From Bacillota bacterium (GTDB lineage: Bacteria > Bacillota > Clostridia > Peptostreptococcales > Anaerovoracaceae), in NCBI GenBank assembly GCA_017534025.1, contig JAFWDF010000079.1:1-5717 (forward strand): a stretch of 5,717 nucleotides of DNA. The letters are read 5' to 3'. Within the stretch, counting starts at the first letter, position 1; each line of letters opens with the position of its first letter. Below the pieces are notes generated by a model, which saw nothing but the letters and a program-made list of their open reading frames with translations, had not been told where the DNA came from and made no database searches. Shown here one piece after another: positions 1-4,417 of this stretch. The position numbers were made by a program, and so were the translations under genes.

Positions 1-2
1 AC

Positions 3-302
3 GATTATTCCAATTATTTCACGGGAACTGTCAATTTCGGCATGATTCTTACCATGAATGCACCGCAAATGATTTATGATCAGATGTACGCGGCGCGCAT
101 GGAGGAGCAGAAAAACATTTTTGCCCGCTCTCTGAACGGACGCGCGGAGCTCCTCACTTCGTTTGATACGCTGCAGGTGGCGGACTATTCGAAATACAGC
201 ATGGGCGGATTCAGCGAAGAGCACAAGAAATCGGTGCATGAGAACCAGTTCCCGCAGGATCTGAAGAAGGCCTTTGAAATGGGCGTGTCGCTGCTGAAAT
301 AA
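3..302 (+). CDS. Flavodoxin-family NAD(P)H/FMN oxidoreductase, C-terminal part
   Basis: This is the 3' end of a gene that begins before the window; the frame is open from base 3 and gives 99 codons before TAA. The translated tail matches in style the last half of roughly 200-residue flavodoxin-fold FMN reductases (WrbA / iron-sulfur-flavoprotein-like) of Clostridia. A hydrophobic strand ends in the segment GMILTMNAP, followed by a helix region, a DYSKYSMGGF segment and a closing EEHKKSVHENQFPQDLKKAF helix, the usual end of that family. Known members reduce FMN or quinone-type substrates with NAD(P)H in the cytoplasm; the substrate here cannot be told. The FMN-binding N-terminus is not in the window. 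A peroxiredoxin follows 51 bases downstream on the same strand, which fits a redox operon. The family call is from motif memory, not a search. Confidence 0.72.
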   Translation, partial: DYSNYFTGTVNFGMILTMNAPQMIYDQMYAARMEEQKNIFARSLNGRAELLTSFDTLQVADYSKYSMGGFSEEHKKSVHENQFPQDLKKAFEMGVSLLK

Positions 303-337
303 GTGGAAGTGATTGCGCGGCATGCTGCGATCACCGC

Positions 338-345
338 AAAGGGGG
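338..345 (+). promoter_or_regulatory. Ribosome binding site fixing the peroxiredoxin start
   Basis: AAAGGGGG lies 8 bases before ATG 354. The frame is open further upstream to a GTG at 303, but that start has no ribosome site and would add 17 residues unlike the family N-terminus, so 354 is preferred. Confidence 0.7.
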
Positions 346-353
346 TAATAATA

Positions 354-806
354 ATGCTCAATACCGGAGTAAAAGCACCGGATTTCACATTGCCTGACCA
401 GAACGGGCAGATGCATTCGCTGTCGGATTACCGCGGTAAGAAAGTCGTTCTGTATTTTTATTCGAAGGACATGACATCCGGGTGCTCGAAGCAGGCCTGC
501 GCCTTCGGGGAGCTGTATCCGCAGTTCACGGAAAAGGGCGCCGTTGTGCTGGGCGTGAGCCGGGATTCATCTGAGCGGCACAAGCGTTTTGAAGAGAAAT
601 ACGGCCTGCCGTTTACACTGCTTGCCGATCCGGACAAAACCGTCCACGAGGCATATGACGTTCTGAAAGAGAAGAAGAGCGGCGGCAAGGTCAGCATCGG
701 TGTAGTGCGCACCACGTACCTGATCGATGAGGATGGAAATATTGCTAAGGCATTTGGAAATGTCAAGGCGGCGGACAATCCGGCACAGATGCTGGAAGAA
801 CTGTAA
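354..806 (+). CDS. bcp: BCP/PrxQ-type thioredoxin-dependent thiol peroxidase
   Basis: A cytoplasmic peroxiredoxin of the BCP (PrxQ) class, which reduces H2O2 and organic hydroperoxides using thiol electrons, usually from thioredoxin. The 150-residue length is the family norm. The N-terminus (GVKAPDFTLPDQNGQ) is typical. The active site is DMTSGCSKQAC, with the peroxidatic cysteine at C44 and a resolving cysteine at C49, the five-residue spacing of atypical two-Cys BCP proteins. T41 and R119 (in VVRTTYLID) complete the peroxidatic pocket. The usual PGCT is SGCS here, a variant I recall from clostridial homologues and not a loss of function. The start at 354 is set by AAAGGGGG eight bases upstream. 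It sits between two flavodoxin-type genes on the same strand, so it probably belongs to an oxidative-stress or redox group, though the 119-base gap downstream leaves co-transcription with the next gene open. Confidence 0.93.
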   Translation: MLNTGVKAPDFTLPDQNGQMHSLSDYRGKKVVLYFYSKDMTSGCSKQACAFGELYPQFTEKGAVVLGVSRDSSERHKRFEEKYGLPFTLLADPDKTVHEAYDVLKEKKSGGKVSIGVVRTTYLIDEDGNIAKAFGNVKAADNPAQMLEEL

Positions 807-860
807 AATTGAATGGATGGCGCAGGTGCCGGAGGATCTGAATACTTCGGGCCGCCGGTT

Positions 861-880
861 CGGGCAGATCAGAATGCCCG
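861..880 (+). other. Small hairpin in the gap before the flavodoxin gene
   Basis: CGGGCA (861-866) and TGCCCG (875-880) form a perfect 6-bp stem with an 8-base loop. There is no T-run after it, so it is not a classic terminator; it could be an attenuating or mRNA-stabilising element in the 119-base gap, or chance. Confidence 0.3.
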
Positions 881-925
881 CTTCCATGGGCCTGTGCCTG
901 CTATGAAATAAGGAGGAATTGGATT

Positions 926-1339
926 ATGAGTAAACTGGTAGCATATTTTTCTGCATCCGGAGTTACAAAGAGAAAGGCTGAAAATCTGGCAAAATCTGCA
1001 GGCGCGGATCTGTACGAGATTGCGCCAGCTGTGCCATATACACCGGCGGACCTGGATTATATGAATCCAAAGAGCCGCAGTTCCATTGAAATGAACGATC
1101 TGTCATTCCGGCCGCCGCTGGCTGAAACATCGCATGATTTCAGCACCTATGAACAGGTGTATATCGGTTTCCCGATCTGGTGGTACACCGCACCGACCAT
1201 TATTAATACATTCCTGGAAACCTTCGATCTCTCCGGGAAAGAGATCCTGCTGTTCGCGACATCCGGCGGCAGTACCATTGATAAGGCGGTCCGCGATCTG
1301 TCCGCGCAGTATCCGGATCTCAACATCCGCAAAGCGTAG
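926..1339 (+). CDS. Flavodoxin (Flavodoxin_4-like), C-terminally short
   Basis: A 137-residue flavodoxin-fold protein, a cytoplasmic one-electron carrier or small FMN reductase. The FMN phosphate loop is visible at residues 8-14 (FSASGVT). The aromatic isoalloxazine-binding segment GFPIWWYTAP is at 81-90, and the ATSGGS loop at 111-116. The NPKSRSSIEMND segment (47-58) is typical of the Flavodoxin_4 group. AAGGAGG at 910-916, nine bases from ATG, is a very good ribosome site. The odd point is the end: relatives run to about 155-165 residues and close with another strand and helix, while this one stops at NIRKA with TAG. The other two frames just after the stop do not encode such an ending; an HD-domain gene begins there instead. 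So it looks truncated by a deletion or rearrangement, and may be non-functional or destabilised. The FMN-binding loops are all present, so loss of function is not certain. Confidence 0.88.
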   Translation: MSKLVAYFSASGVTKRKAENLAKSAGADLYEIAPAVPYTPADLDYMNPKSRSSIEMNDLSFRPPLAETSHDFSTYEQVYIGFPIWWYTAPTIINTFLETFDLSGKEILLFATSGGSTIDKAVRDLSAQYPDLNIRKA

Positions 1340-1348
1340 TTGATAAAA

Positions 1349-1867
1349 ATGGAAAAACTGAATTATGGAAAAAGCCTTCACAGACAGATAAAAGAAAGGC
1401 GGGAAGACCGGCAGATCCGTATCCGGAATGATATTCATTTATATGGAGACGCAGTGCTGGATTCTGACGAAATGAGAGCGGCTTTTGAACAGCAGCATCA
1501 CAAATGGTCAACGGTAGGGGAGCATACGATCCGTGTCGCACTGACCAGTGTGCTGATCTGCTATGTCCTCAGAAAGCTTCATATCAAAGTCAGCATACCA
1601 GCCGTGGTGATCGGCTCCCTTTGCCACGATCTCGGGATTATCGGCCGCAGTGAAAAATATGCTAATAACCGGGAATGCCTGATCGGGCATCCGAAGGATT
1701 CTGTGGAGATTGCCAGGGAACTCGTAGATGAGCTGCCTGAGAAAACGGAGGCTATTATCGAACGGCATATGTGGCCGATCGGCCCGGCCAAAAGACCGAA
1801 TTCCATTGAAGGCGCAGTGGTGTCGGTCGCTGACAAATATGCCTCAATAAAGGATATTATTTTATGA
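1349..1867 (+). CDS. HD-domain phosphohydrolase-like protein
   Basis: A 172-residue cytoplasmic protein with an HD-superfamily metal-binding core. From ATG 1349 the ligands are H59 (GEHTIRVA), H93-D94 (SLCHDLG), probably H114 (IGHPKDS) and H140 (ERHMWP), and D162 (VADKYAS), in the order H...HD...H...H...D. These are the residues that hold divalent metal in HD phosphohydrolases. The RHMWPI and ADKYASIKDI segments resemble those of uncharacterised clostridial HD proteins; the substrate is unknown. The N-terminal 35 residues are rich in Arg and Lys. Start choice is uncertain: ATG 1349 has no recognisable ribosome site, and TTG 1340 directly abuts the flavodoxin stop, so translation may depend on coupling to the flavodoxin gene. 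No signal peptide is seen; the hydrophobic stretch near 62-92 is part of the HD helices. Transcription ends at the hairpins just downstream. Confidence 0.82.
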   Translation: MEKLNYGKSLHRQIKERREDRQIRIRNDIHLYGDAVLDSDEMRAAFEQQHHKWSTVGEHTIRVALTSVLICYVLRKLHIKVSIPAVVIGSLCHDLGIIGRSEKYANNRECLIGHPKDSVEIARELVDELPEKTEAIIERHMWPIGPAKRPNSIEGAVVSVADKYASIKDIIL

Positions 1868-1873
1868 GATGAG

Positions 1874-1907
1874 CGTTCTTCCTGCTCATGGCGCGGAAGA
1901 ACGTTTT
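1874..1907 (+). terminator. Hairpin terminator after the HD gene
   Basis: CGTTCTTCC (1874-1882) pairs perfectly with GGAAGAACG (1895-1903) around a 12-base loop, followed by TTTT. The stem begins 6 bases after the HD stop codon. The short T-run makes it moderate in strength; the longer hairpin just downstream probably backs it up. Confidence 0.6.
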
Positions 1908-1917
1908 GAGATTAAAG

Positions 1918-1985
1918 AAGACCCGCGGGTTCCGATACCGGCGCAGTGCAAACTGCCTGCCGCCGAACGGCCCGCGGGTCTTTTT
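1918..1985. terminator. Two-way terminator between convergent genes
   Basis: AAGACCCGCGGG (1918-1929) pairs over 12 bp with CCCGCGGGTCTT (1971-1982). On the + strand a T-run follows (TTTTT within 1981-1985); on the - strand the stem is followed by CTTTAAT, so it can stop both the HD transcript and the thioesterase transcript. The 41-base inner part folds again: GCAGT (1943-1947) and ACTGC (1952-1956) close a GCAA tetraloop, with CGGC/GCCG (1939-1942/1959-1962) stacked below across a two-base bulge. Confidence 0.85.
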
Positions 1986-1996
1986 GCGCTTTCTTA

Positions 1997-2455
1997 TCAG
2001 TAGTGCAATTCCACCTTGTTGATATTCAGCAGATTAGACTGACAGGTCGCGATCAGGCGGCCATCCGGATCGCGGACTTCCGCCTCCATCGAAACCACTT
2101 TTCTTCCGGCTCGGATGACGGATGCCGTGACCAGAACGCGATTGATTTCAAGCGTCACACCTTTATGGTAGTTCACATTCATATTAATGGTCGAAAGCGG
2201 GTTGCCGTCGGAAGCGATGTAAACAAAAAGACCGAAGGCATCATCAATGAAGGAACTGATGACGCCGCCCTGCAACAGATGATACCCGTTGCGCTGTTCC
2301 GGCCGAACAGGAAAAGACAGCGTGAATCTGCCATCTTCTGTATAATCGACAAATTCCGGCCCATAATTCCAGACAGTGGGGTGGGTCACTTTCAACTGCT
2401 CCGATGGCATGGATACTTCTTTACGAAACTTTTCTCTGATCTCCTGATAAGACAT
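1997..2455 (-). CDS. PaaI-family hotdog-fold thioesterase
   Basis: A 152-residue single hotdog-domain protein of the PaaI / acyl-CoA thioesterase group, expected to hydrolyse acyl-CoA or aryl-CoA thioesters in the cytoplasm as an oligomer. The central helix motif is HLLQGGVISSFIDDAFGLF (59-77), matching the family HGG...D pattern with Q62 in place of the first His and acidic D71/D72 in the catalytic position. STINMNVNYHKGV (88-100) and the strands RAGRKVVSMEAEVRDPDGRL (115-134) match the hotdog sheet. Q in place of H is known in this superfamily, so it need not mean loss of activity. The frame extends upstream to ATG 2473 and TTG 2479, but AAAGGG at 2465-2470 is nine bases before ATG 2455, which fixes that start. 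It may be co-transcribed with the glycosylase gene 110 bases upstream, or have its own promoter in the AT-rich stretch around 2475-2500. Confidence 0.88.
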   Translation of the reverse strand: MSYQEIREKFRKEVSMPSEQLKVTHPTVWNYGPEFVDYTEDGRFTLSFPVRPEQRNGYHLLQGGVISSFIDDAFGLFVYIASDGNPLSTINMNVNYHKGVTLEINRVLVTASVIRAGRKVVSMEAEVRDPDGRLIATCQSNLLNINKVELHY

Positions 2456-2464
2456 TTCCGGATT

Positions 2465-2470
2465 CCCTTT
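2465..2470 (-). promoter_or_regulatory. Ribosome binding site fixing the thioesterase start
   Basis: Read on the - strand, AAAGGG ends nine bases before ATG 2455. The alternative in-frame starts at 2473 (ATG) and 2479 (TTG) lie on or upstream of this site and have no ribosome site of their own. Confidence 0.7.
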
Positions 2471-2565
2471 CATTAACAATTAATATAAATTATTTCAAAA
2501 TACGTGCAGAATGCGATTTGCTGTTCGCCGCGTGTCCCGCGAGTCTTTCTATTTCAGTGGAATTA

Positions 2566-3081
2566 TCATGTAATTTCCAGCAAATCAAGATACGGCTCCA
2601 GCTCCCGCCGCCACGCCTCCTGCAGGCGCTCCAGATTGTAGGCGGCATTGGCCGGGCTTGTCGAAAGCATTTTCACGGAAGGCATGCCGGTAGCCGGCAG
2701 AATATGTTTCCTGTAGAGCGCATCCGCTTTTGCGCCATTTGTAAAAACGGCTTCTATCCGCGCGTGCTCCAATATAACGGAAAGATCATTCGGCACGACG
2801 TCCCGGATACTTGTGTCCGAAGAGCCTGCAATCGTGCAGCTGCTTACCACGTCCCACATGGCGATATGGTGCCTGGCCAGCATGGCTTTTTTCTCCGGAA
2901 CGGATGCCGGCACCGGTTCACCGAGAATACCGGCAAGTACTTTCCAGTACCGATTCTGCGGATGGCCGTAGAAAAATGCCGCCTCCCTGGATTTAACCGA
3001 CGGGAAGCTGCCGAGTATCAAAATTCGGGAATCCCGGTCAAACAGAGGCGGAATAGGGTGTACCTGCTTTTTCATTTCCAT
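2566..3081 (-). CDS. DNA-deoxyinosine (hypoxanthine-DNA) glycosylase, UDG superfamily family 6
   Basis: A 171-residue DNA repair enzyme that removes hypoxanthine (deaminated adenine) from DNA, starting base excision repair. The family signature is clear: LILGSFPSVKSREAAFFYGH (21-40) runs into PQNRYW, where N43 is at the position of the catalytic Asn of family 6 enzymes, and TSPANA (141-146) is the second, DNA-binding motif. AMWDVVSSC (74-82) and AVFTNGAKA (111-119) are other core segments. Length is normal and the gene looks intact. Start 3081 is chosen because AAAAGGAG (3093-3100) lies 11 bases upstream; an in-frame ATG two codons later (3075) is possible. An out-of-frame ATG at 3086 has the better spacing to the same site and opens a four-codon frame. 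The gene is divergent from the DUF4298 gene across a repeat-rich spacer that must hold its promoter, but no good -35/-10 pair was found on this strand. Confidence 0.92.
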   Translation of the reverse strand: MEMKKQVHPIPPLFDRDSRILILGSFPSVKSREAAFFYGHPQNRYWKVLAGILGEPVPASVPEKKAMLARHHIAMWDVVSSCTIAGSSDTSIRDVVPNDLSVILEHARIEAVFTNGAKADALYRKHILPATGMPSVKMLSTSPANAAYNLERLQEAWRRELEPYLDLLEIT

Positions 3082-3092
3082 AGCATTTGCGG

Positions 3093-3100
3093 CTCCTTTT
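3093..3100 (-). promoter_or_regulatory. Ribosome binding site of the glycosylase gene, with a 4-codon frame below it
   Basis: AAAAGGAG on the - strand is 6 bases from ATG 3086 (reading M-L-W-K-stop to 3072), 11 bases from the glycosylase ATG 3081, and 17 from the in-frame ATG 3075. The TGA of the tiny frame overlaps ATG 3075 as ATGA. The chosen start is 3081, but the site decides it only weakly. Confidence 0.5.
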
Positions 3101-3111
3101 TACAAAATGGG

Positions 3112-3216
3112 CGCCTGCCCGTGACGGCGCACAGATCGAAATCCATTTCATTAACGCCTGCCCGTGACGACGCACAGATCGAAATCCGTTTCATTAACGC
3201 CTGCCCGCGACTGCAC
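3112..3216 (+). repeat. Tandem array of 43-bp units (two full, one partial)
   Basis: Units at 3112-3154 and 3155-3197 are 43 bp each and differ at two bases; a degraded third copy starts at 3198 and fades by about 3216. Each unit runs CGCCTGCCCG...GCACAG...GAAATCC[A/G]TTTCATTAA. Within it GAAAT and ATTTC (3138-3142 and 3145-3149 in unit 1) are inverted. The array lies upstream of the glycosylase gene (- strand). 43 bp is close to four helical turns, so equivalent points face the same side of the DNA, as expected of protein-binding sites. Function is unknown. Confidence 0.85.
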
Positions 3217-3238
3217 ACCGCACGGAGGCTTTTCCTTA

Positions 3239-3247
3239 TGGTATACT
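3239..3247 (+). promoter_or_regulatory. Extended -10 promoter toward the DUF4298 gene
   Basis: TGGTATACT (TG 3239-3240, hexamer TATACT 3242-3247) fits the TGnTATAAT extended -10 form, which does not need a good -35; none is seen 16-18 bases upstream. Transcription would begin near 3254, placing the whole 32-bp repeat array in the 5' leader of the DUF4298 mRNA. Confidence 0.5.
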
Positions 3248-3263
3248 ATTTTTACAGCAAGGT

Positions 3264-3368
3264 ACAGCCCTGCTGGCCGGAACATTATCAAAAGCACAGC
3301 CCTGCTGTCCGGAACATTAACAAAAGCACAGCCCTGCTGTCCGGAACATTAACATAGGAACATTATCA
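3264..3368 (+). repeat. Tandem array of 32-bp units (about three and a half copies)
   Basis: Units start at 3264, 3296 and 3328, each ACAGCCCTGCTG[T/G]CCGG followed by AACATTA[A/T]C and, in the first two, AAAAGC. A last partial piece, GGAACATTATCA, is at 3357-3368. In the second and third units ACAGC-CCT-GCTGT is a perfect 5-bp inverted repeat with a 3-base loop; in the first the last pair is lost (GCTGG). Read on the - strand, each hairpin is followed by GCTTTTG in the junctions. The period is close to three helical turns. There are no unique spacers, so it is not a CRISPR array. Confidence 0.88.
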
Positions 3369-3382
3369 TCGATCATAACCAT

Positions 3383-3387
3383 GGGGG
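3383..3387 (+). promoter_or_regulatory. GGGGG ribosome site favouring the 3393 start of the DUF4298 gene
   Basis: GGGGG is 5 bases before ATG 3393. The in-frame ATG at 3381 contains this G-run in its own second codon and has no ribosome site upstream, so 3393 is preferred, with moderate certainty. Confidence 0.5.
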
Positions 3388-3392
3388 ACAAA

Positions 3393-3731
3393 ATGGTTGA
3401 AATGAATACATTAATGGAAATGCCGCAGCTTGAAAGAATTAAGAAAATGGAAGCATGCATGGACACCGCCTCAGCAGCGGTCCGAAAACTGGAAACCGCT
3501 CTGGAGCAGTATGAGCAGGCCTACGAAGCGCTGGCAGAACTCAGCGAATATTATGGCAGTCTGATTTGGATGGAGGACCACGAAGCGGATGAAGCCGGCG
3601 AACTGCCGGAAGATCTGAAACGGGGCGTACTATCGGAGGATCTCCTCTGGAATCTGCTGGCTGACAACCGGGAAGCGGCCGGCAAAATGATGCGGATTCT
3701 GGCCCGCTCCATGGAGGATAATACCATTTAA
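3393..3731 (+). CDS. DUF4298 domain protein
   Basis: A 112-residue, acidic, all-helical cytoplasmic protein with the hallmarks of DUF4298 (PF14131). A first helix LERIKKMEACMDTASAAV (13-30) and a second heptad-like helix (about 31-51) probably form a helical hairpin. Then come SEYYGSLIWMEDHEADEAGE (51-70), the LPEDLKRGVLSEDLLWNLL core (71-89) and a final NREAAGKMM helix (92-100). The Y-Y-G-S...W, EADE and LKRGVLSED residues are those I recall as most conserved in the family. No function is known for it, and no signal or membrane segment is present. A start at ATG 3381 would add four residues (MGDK). Its leader contains the 32-bp repeat array downstream of an extended -10 promoter, suggesting unusual control. 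The sigma gene starts 164 bases downstream and appears to have its own promoter, so a shared role is not implied. Confidence 0.85.
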   Translation: MVEMNTLMEMPQLERIKKMEACMDTASAAVRKLETALEQYEQAYEALAELSEYYGSLIWMEDHEADEAGELPEDLKRGVLSEDLLWNLLADNREAAGKMMRILARSMEDNTI

Positions 3732-3821
3732 TGCAGGCGCCGTCTGTGTCTGTATTAATATTTTAATGCATTCGCTGCCGGTCGGCTGCTTCTGAAAAAT
3801 TTGATGATTTTTGAAATTCTC

Positions 3822-3846
3822 TGCAACACTTTGCGGATCATTCGAC
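3822..3846 (+). promoter_or_regulatory. Candidate ECF-type promoter of the sigma gene
   Basis: TGCAAC (3822-3827) and CGAC (3843-3846) are separated by 15 bases. This resembles Bacillota ECF promoters, which have an AAC-containing -35 and a CGTC or CGAC -10, usually 16-17 bases apart, and often drive their own sigma gene. Spacing is a little short. Start of transcription would be near 3853, about 43 bases before the GTG start. Confidence 0.45.
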
Positions 3847-3855
3847 ACTATATTT

Positions 3856-3876
3856 ATGAAAGGGAAATTTTTTCAT
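3856..3876 (+). promoter_or_regulatory. Inverted repeat in the sigma gene leader
   Basis: ATGAAA (3856-3861) and TTTCAT (3871-3876) are inverted around GGGAAATTT. It lies between the candidate promoter and the AAGAGG ribosome site (3882-3887). It could be an operator or a weak mRNA hairpin; AT-rich chance is also possible. Confidence 0.3.
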
Positions 3877-3895
3877 CCTGCAAGAGGTATATGCC

Positions 3896-4417
3896 GTGGA
3901 AGAAAACAAACTGATCGAACTGGCCATTGCCGGTGACAAAGACGCGTTTTGCGGCTTATATGGGCAATACAAAGACCGTTTGTACCGATACGCGTATTAC
4001 AGACTGAAAGACAGTGCAGCGGCGGAAGATGCGGTCTCGGACTGCGTGCTGTCCGCCTGGAAAAGCATTGGCAGACTGCGCAGCCCGGGCGCTTTCTCAT
4101 CCTGGATTTTCCGCATCCTGCAGACAGTCTGTTCCGGCCGCATCCGAAAGATTATTGAAGAAAGAGAATTCCTGGAAACCGTTACCGGGACAGAGCAGGA
4201 AGCCAGTCCGGATCCGTCCGACTCTGTATTTTTGAAAGAAGCGCTGGATCTGCTGCCGGACGAAGACCGGGATATGGTTTTGCTGTCCGTCGTCGCCGGG
4301 CTGACCAGTCAGGAAATCGGCGATCTGTACGAAATGCCGGCCGGAACGGTTCGCTCCAGATTGTCTCGAAGTCTTGGTAAATTAAGATCATTTTTGGAGG
4401 GCTCTGACCATGAATAA
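3896..4417 (+). CDS. ECF-like sigma-70 family RNA polymerase sigma factor
   Basis: A 173-residue sigma factor with only regions 2 and 4, as in ECF sigma factors, that directs RNA polymerase to a dedicated promoter set. Region 2 spans about 13-80: DKDAFCGLYGQYKDRLYRYA, then AAAEDAVSDCVLSAWKSI (the core-binding and -10 segment) and FSSWIFRILQ. A short acidic linker (95-110) follows. Region 4 spans about 114-167, with LDLLPDEDRDMVLLSVVAG and the helix-turn-helix LTSQEIGDLYEMPAGTVRSR (136-155) that reads the -35. The start is GTG 3896: AAGAGG at 3882-3887 is eight bases upstream and the frame is closed by TGA at 3857, with no ATG between. An ECF-type promoter lies just upstream, so autoregulation is likely. 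Its last codons overlap the start of the beta-propeller gene by 8 bases (4410-4417), a coupling typical of sigma/anti-sigma pairs. The exact ECF group is not assigned. Confidence 0.93.
   Translation: MEENKLIELAIAGDKDAFCGLYGQYKDRLYRYAYYRLKDSAAAEDAVSDCVLSAWKSIGRLRSPGAFSSWIFRILQTVCSGRIRKIIEEREFLETVTGTEQEASPDPSDSVFLKEALDLLPDEDRDMVLLSVVAGLTSQEIGDLYEMPAGTVRSRLSRSLGKLRSFLEGSDHE

Noticed and set aside
303..353. GTG-initiated N-terminal extension of the peroxiredoxin
   Set aside because: No ribosome site before 303, and the 17 extra residues do not fit the BCP N-terminus; ATG 354 has a strong site.
813..911. 32-codon small open frame in the gap before the flavodoxin gene
   Set aside because: No properly spaced ribosome site, Gly/Pro-rich sequence with no recognisable motif, and its end overlaps the flavodoxin ribosome site.
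1946..2476. 176-codon + strand open frame opposite the thioesterase gene
   Set aside because: Shadow of the hotdog gene; begins inside the terminator hairpin and has no domain-like sequence.
2470..2500. Housekeeping promoter for the thioesterase gene (TTGAAA at 2494-2499 on the - strand)
   Set aside because: The only hexamer 17 bases downstream is TAATGA, which overlaps the ribosome-site region; too weak to list as a feature.
2518..3357. 279-codon + strand open frame antisense to the glycosylase gene and crossing both repeat arrays
   Set aside because: It mirrors a clear family 6 glycosylase on the other strand, is rich in Arg, Cys and His as antisense frames of GC-rich genes are, and runs through non-coding tandem repeats. 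No ribosome site or known domain.
3279..3361. GGAAC boxes in the 32-bp repeats as a series of ECF -35 elements for the nearby sigma factor
   Set aside because: No CGTC-like -10 lies 15-17 bases after any copy, and the sigma gene's own candidate promoter uses TGCAAC, not GGAAC.
3112..3368. CRISPR array
   Set aside because: The units are directly abutting tandem repeats with no unique spacers between them, and no cas gene is near.
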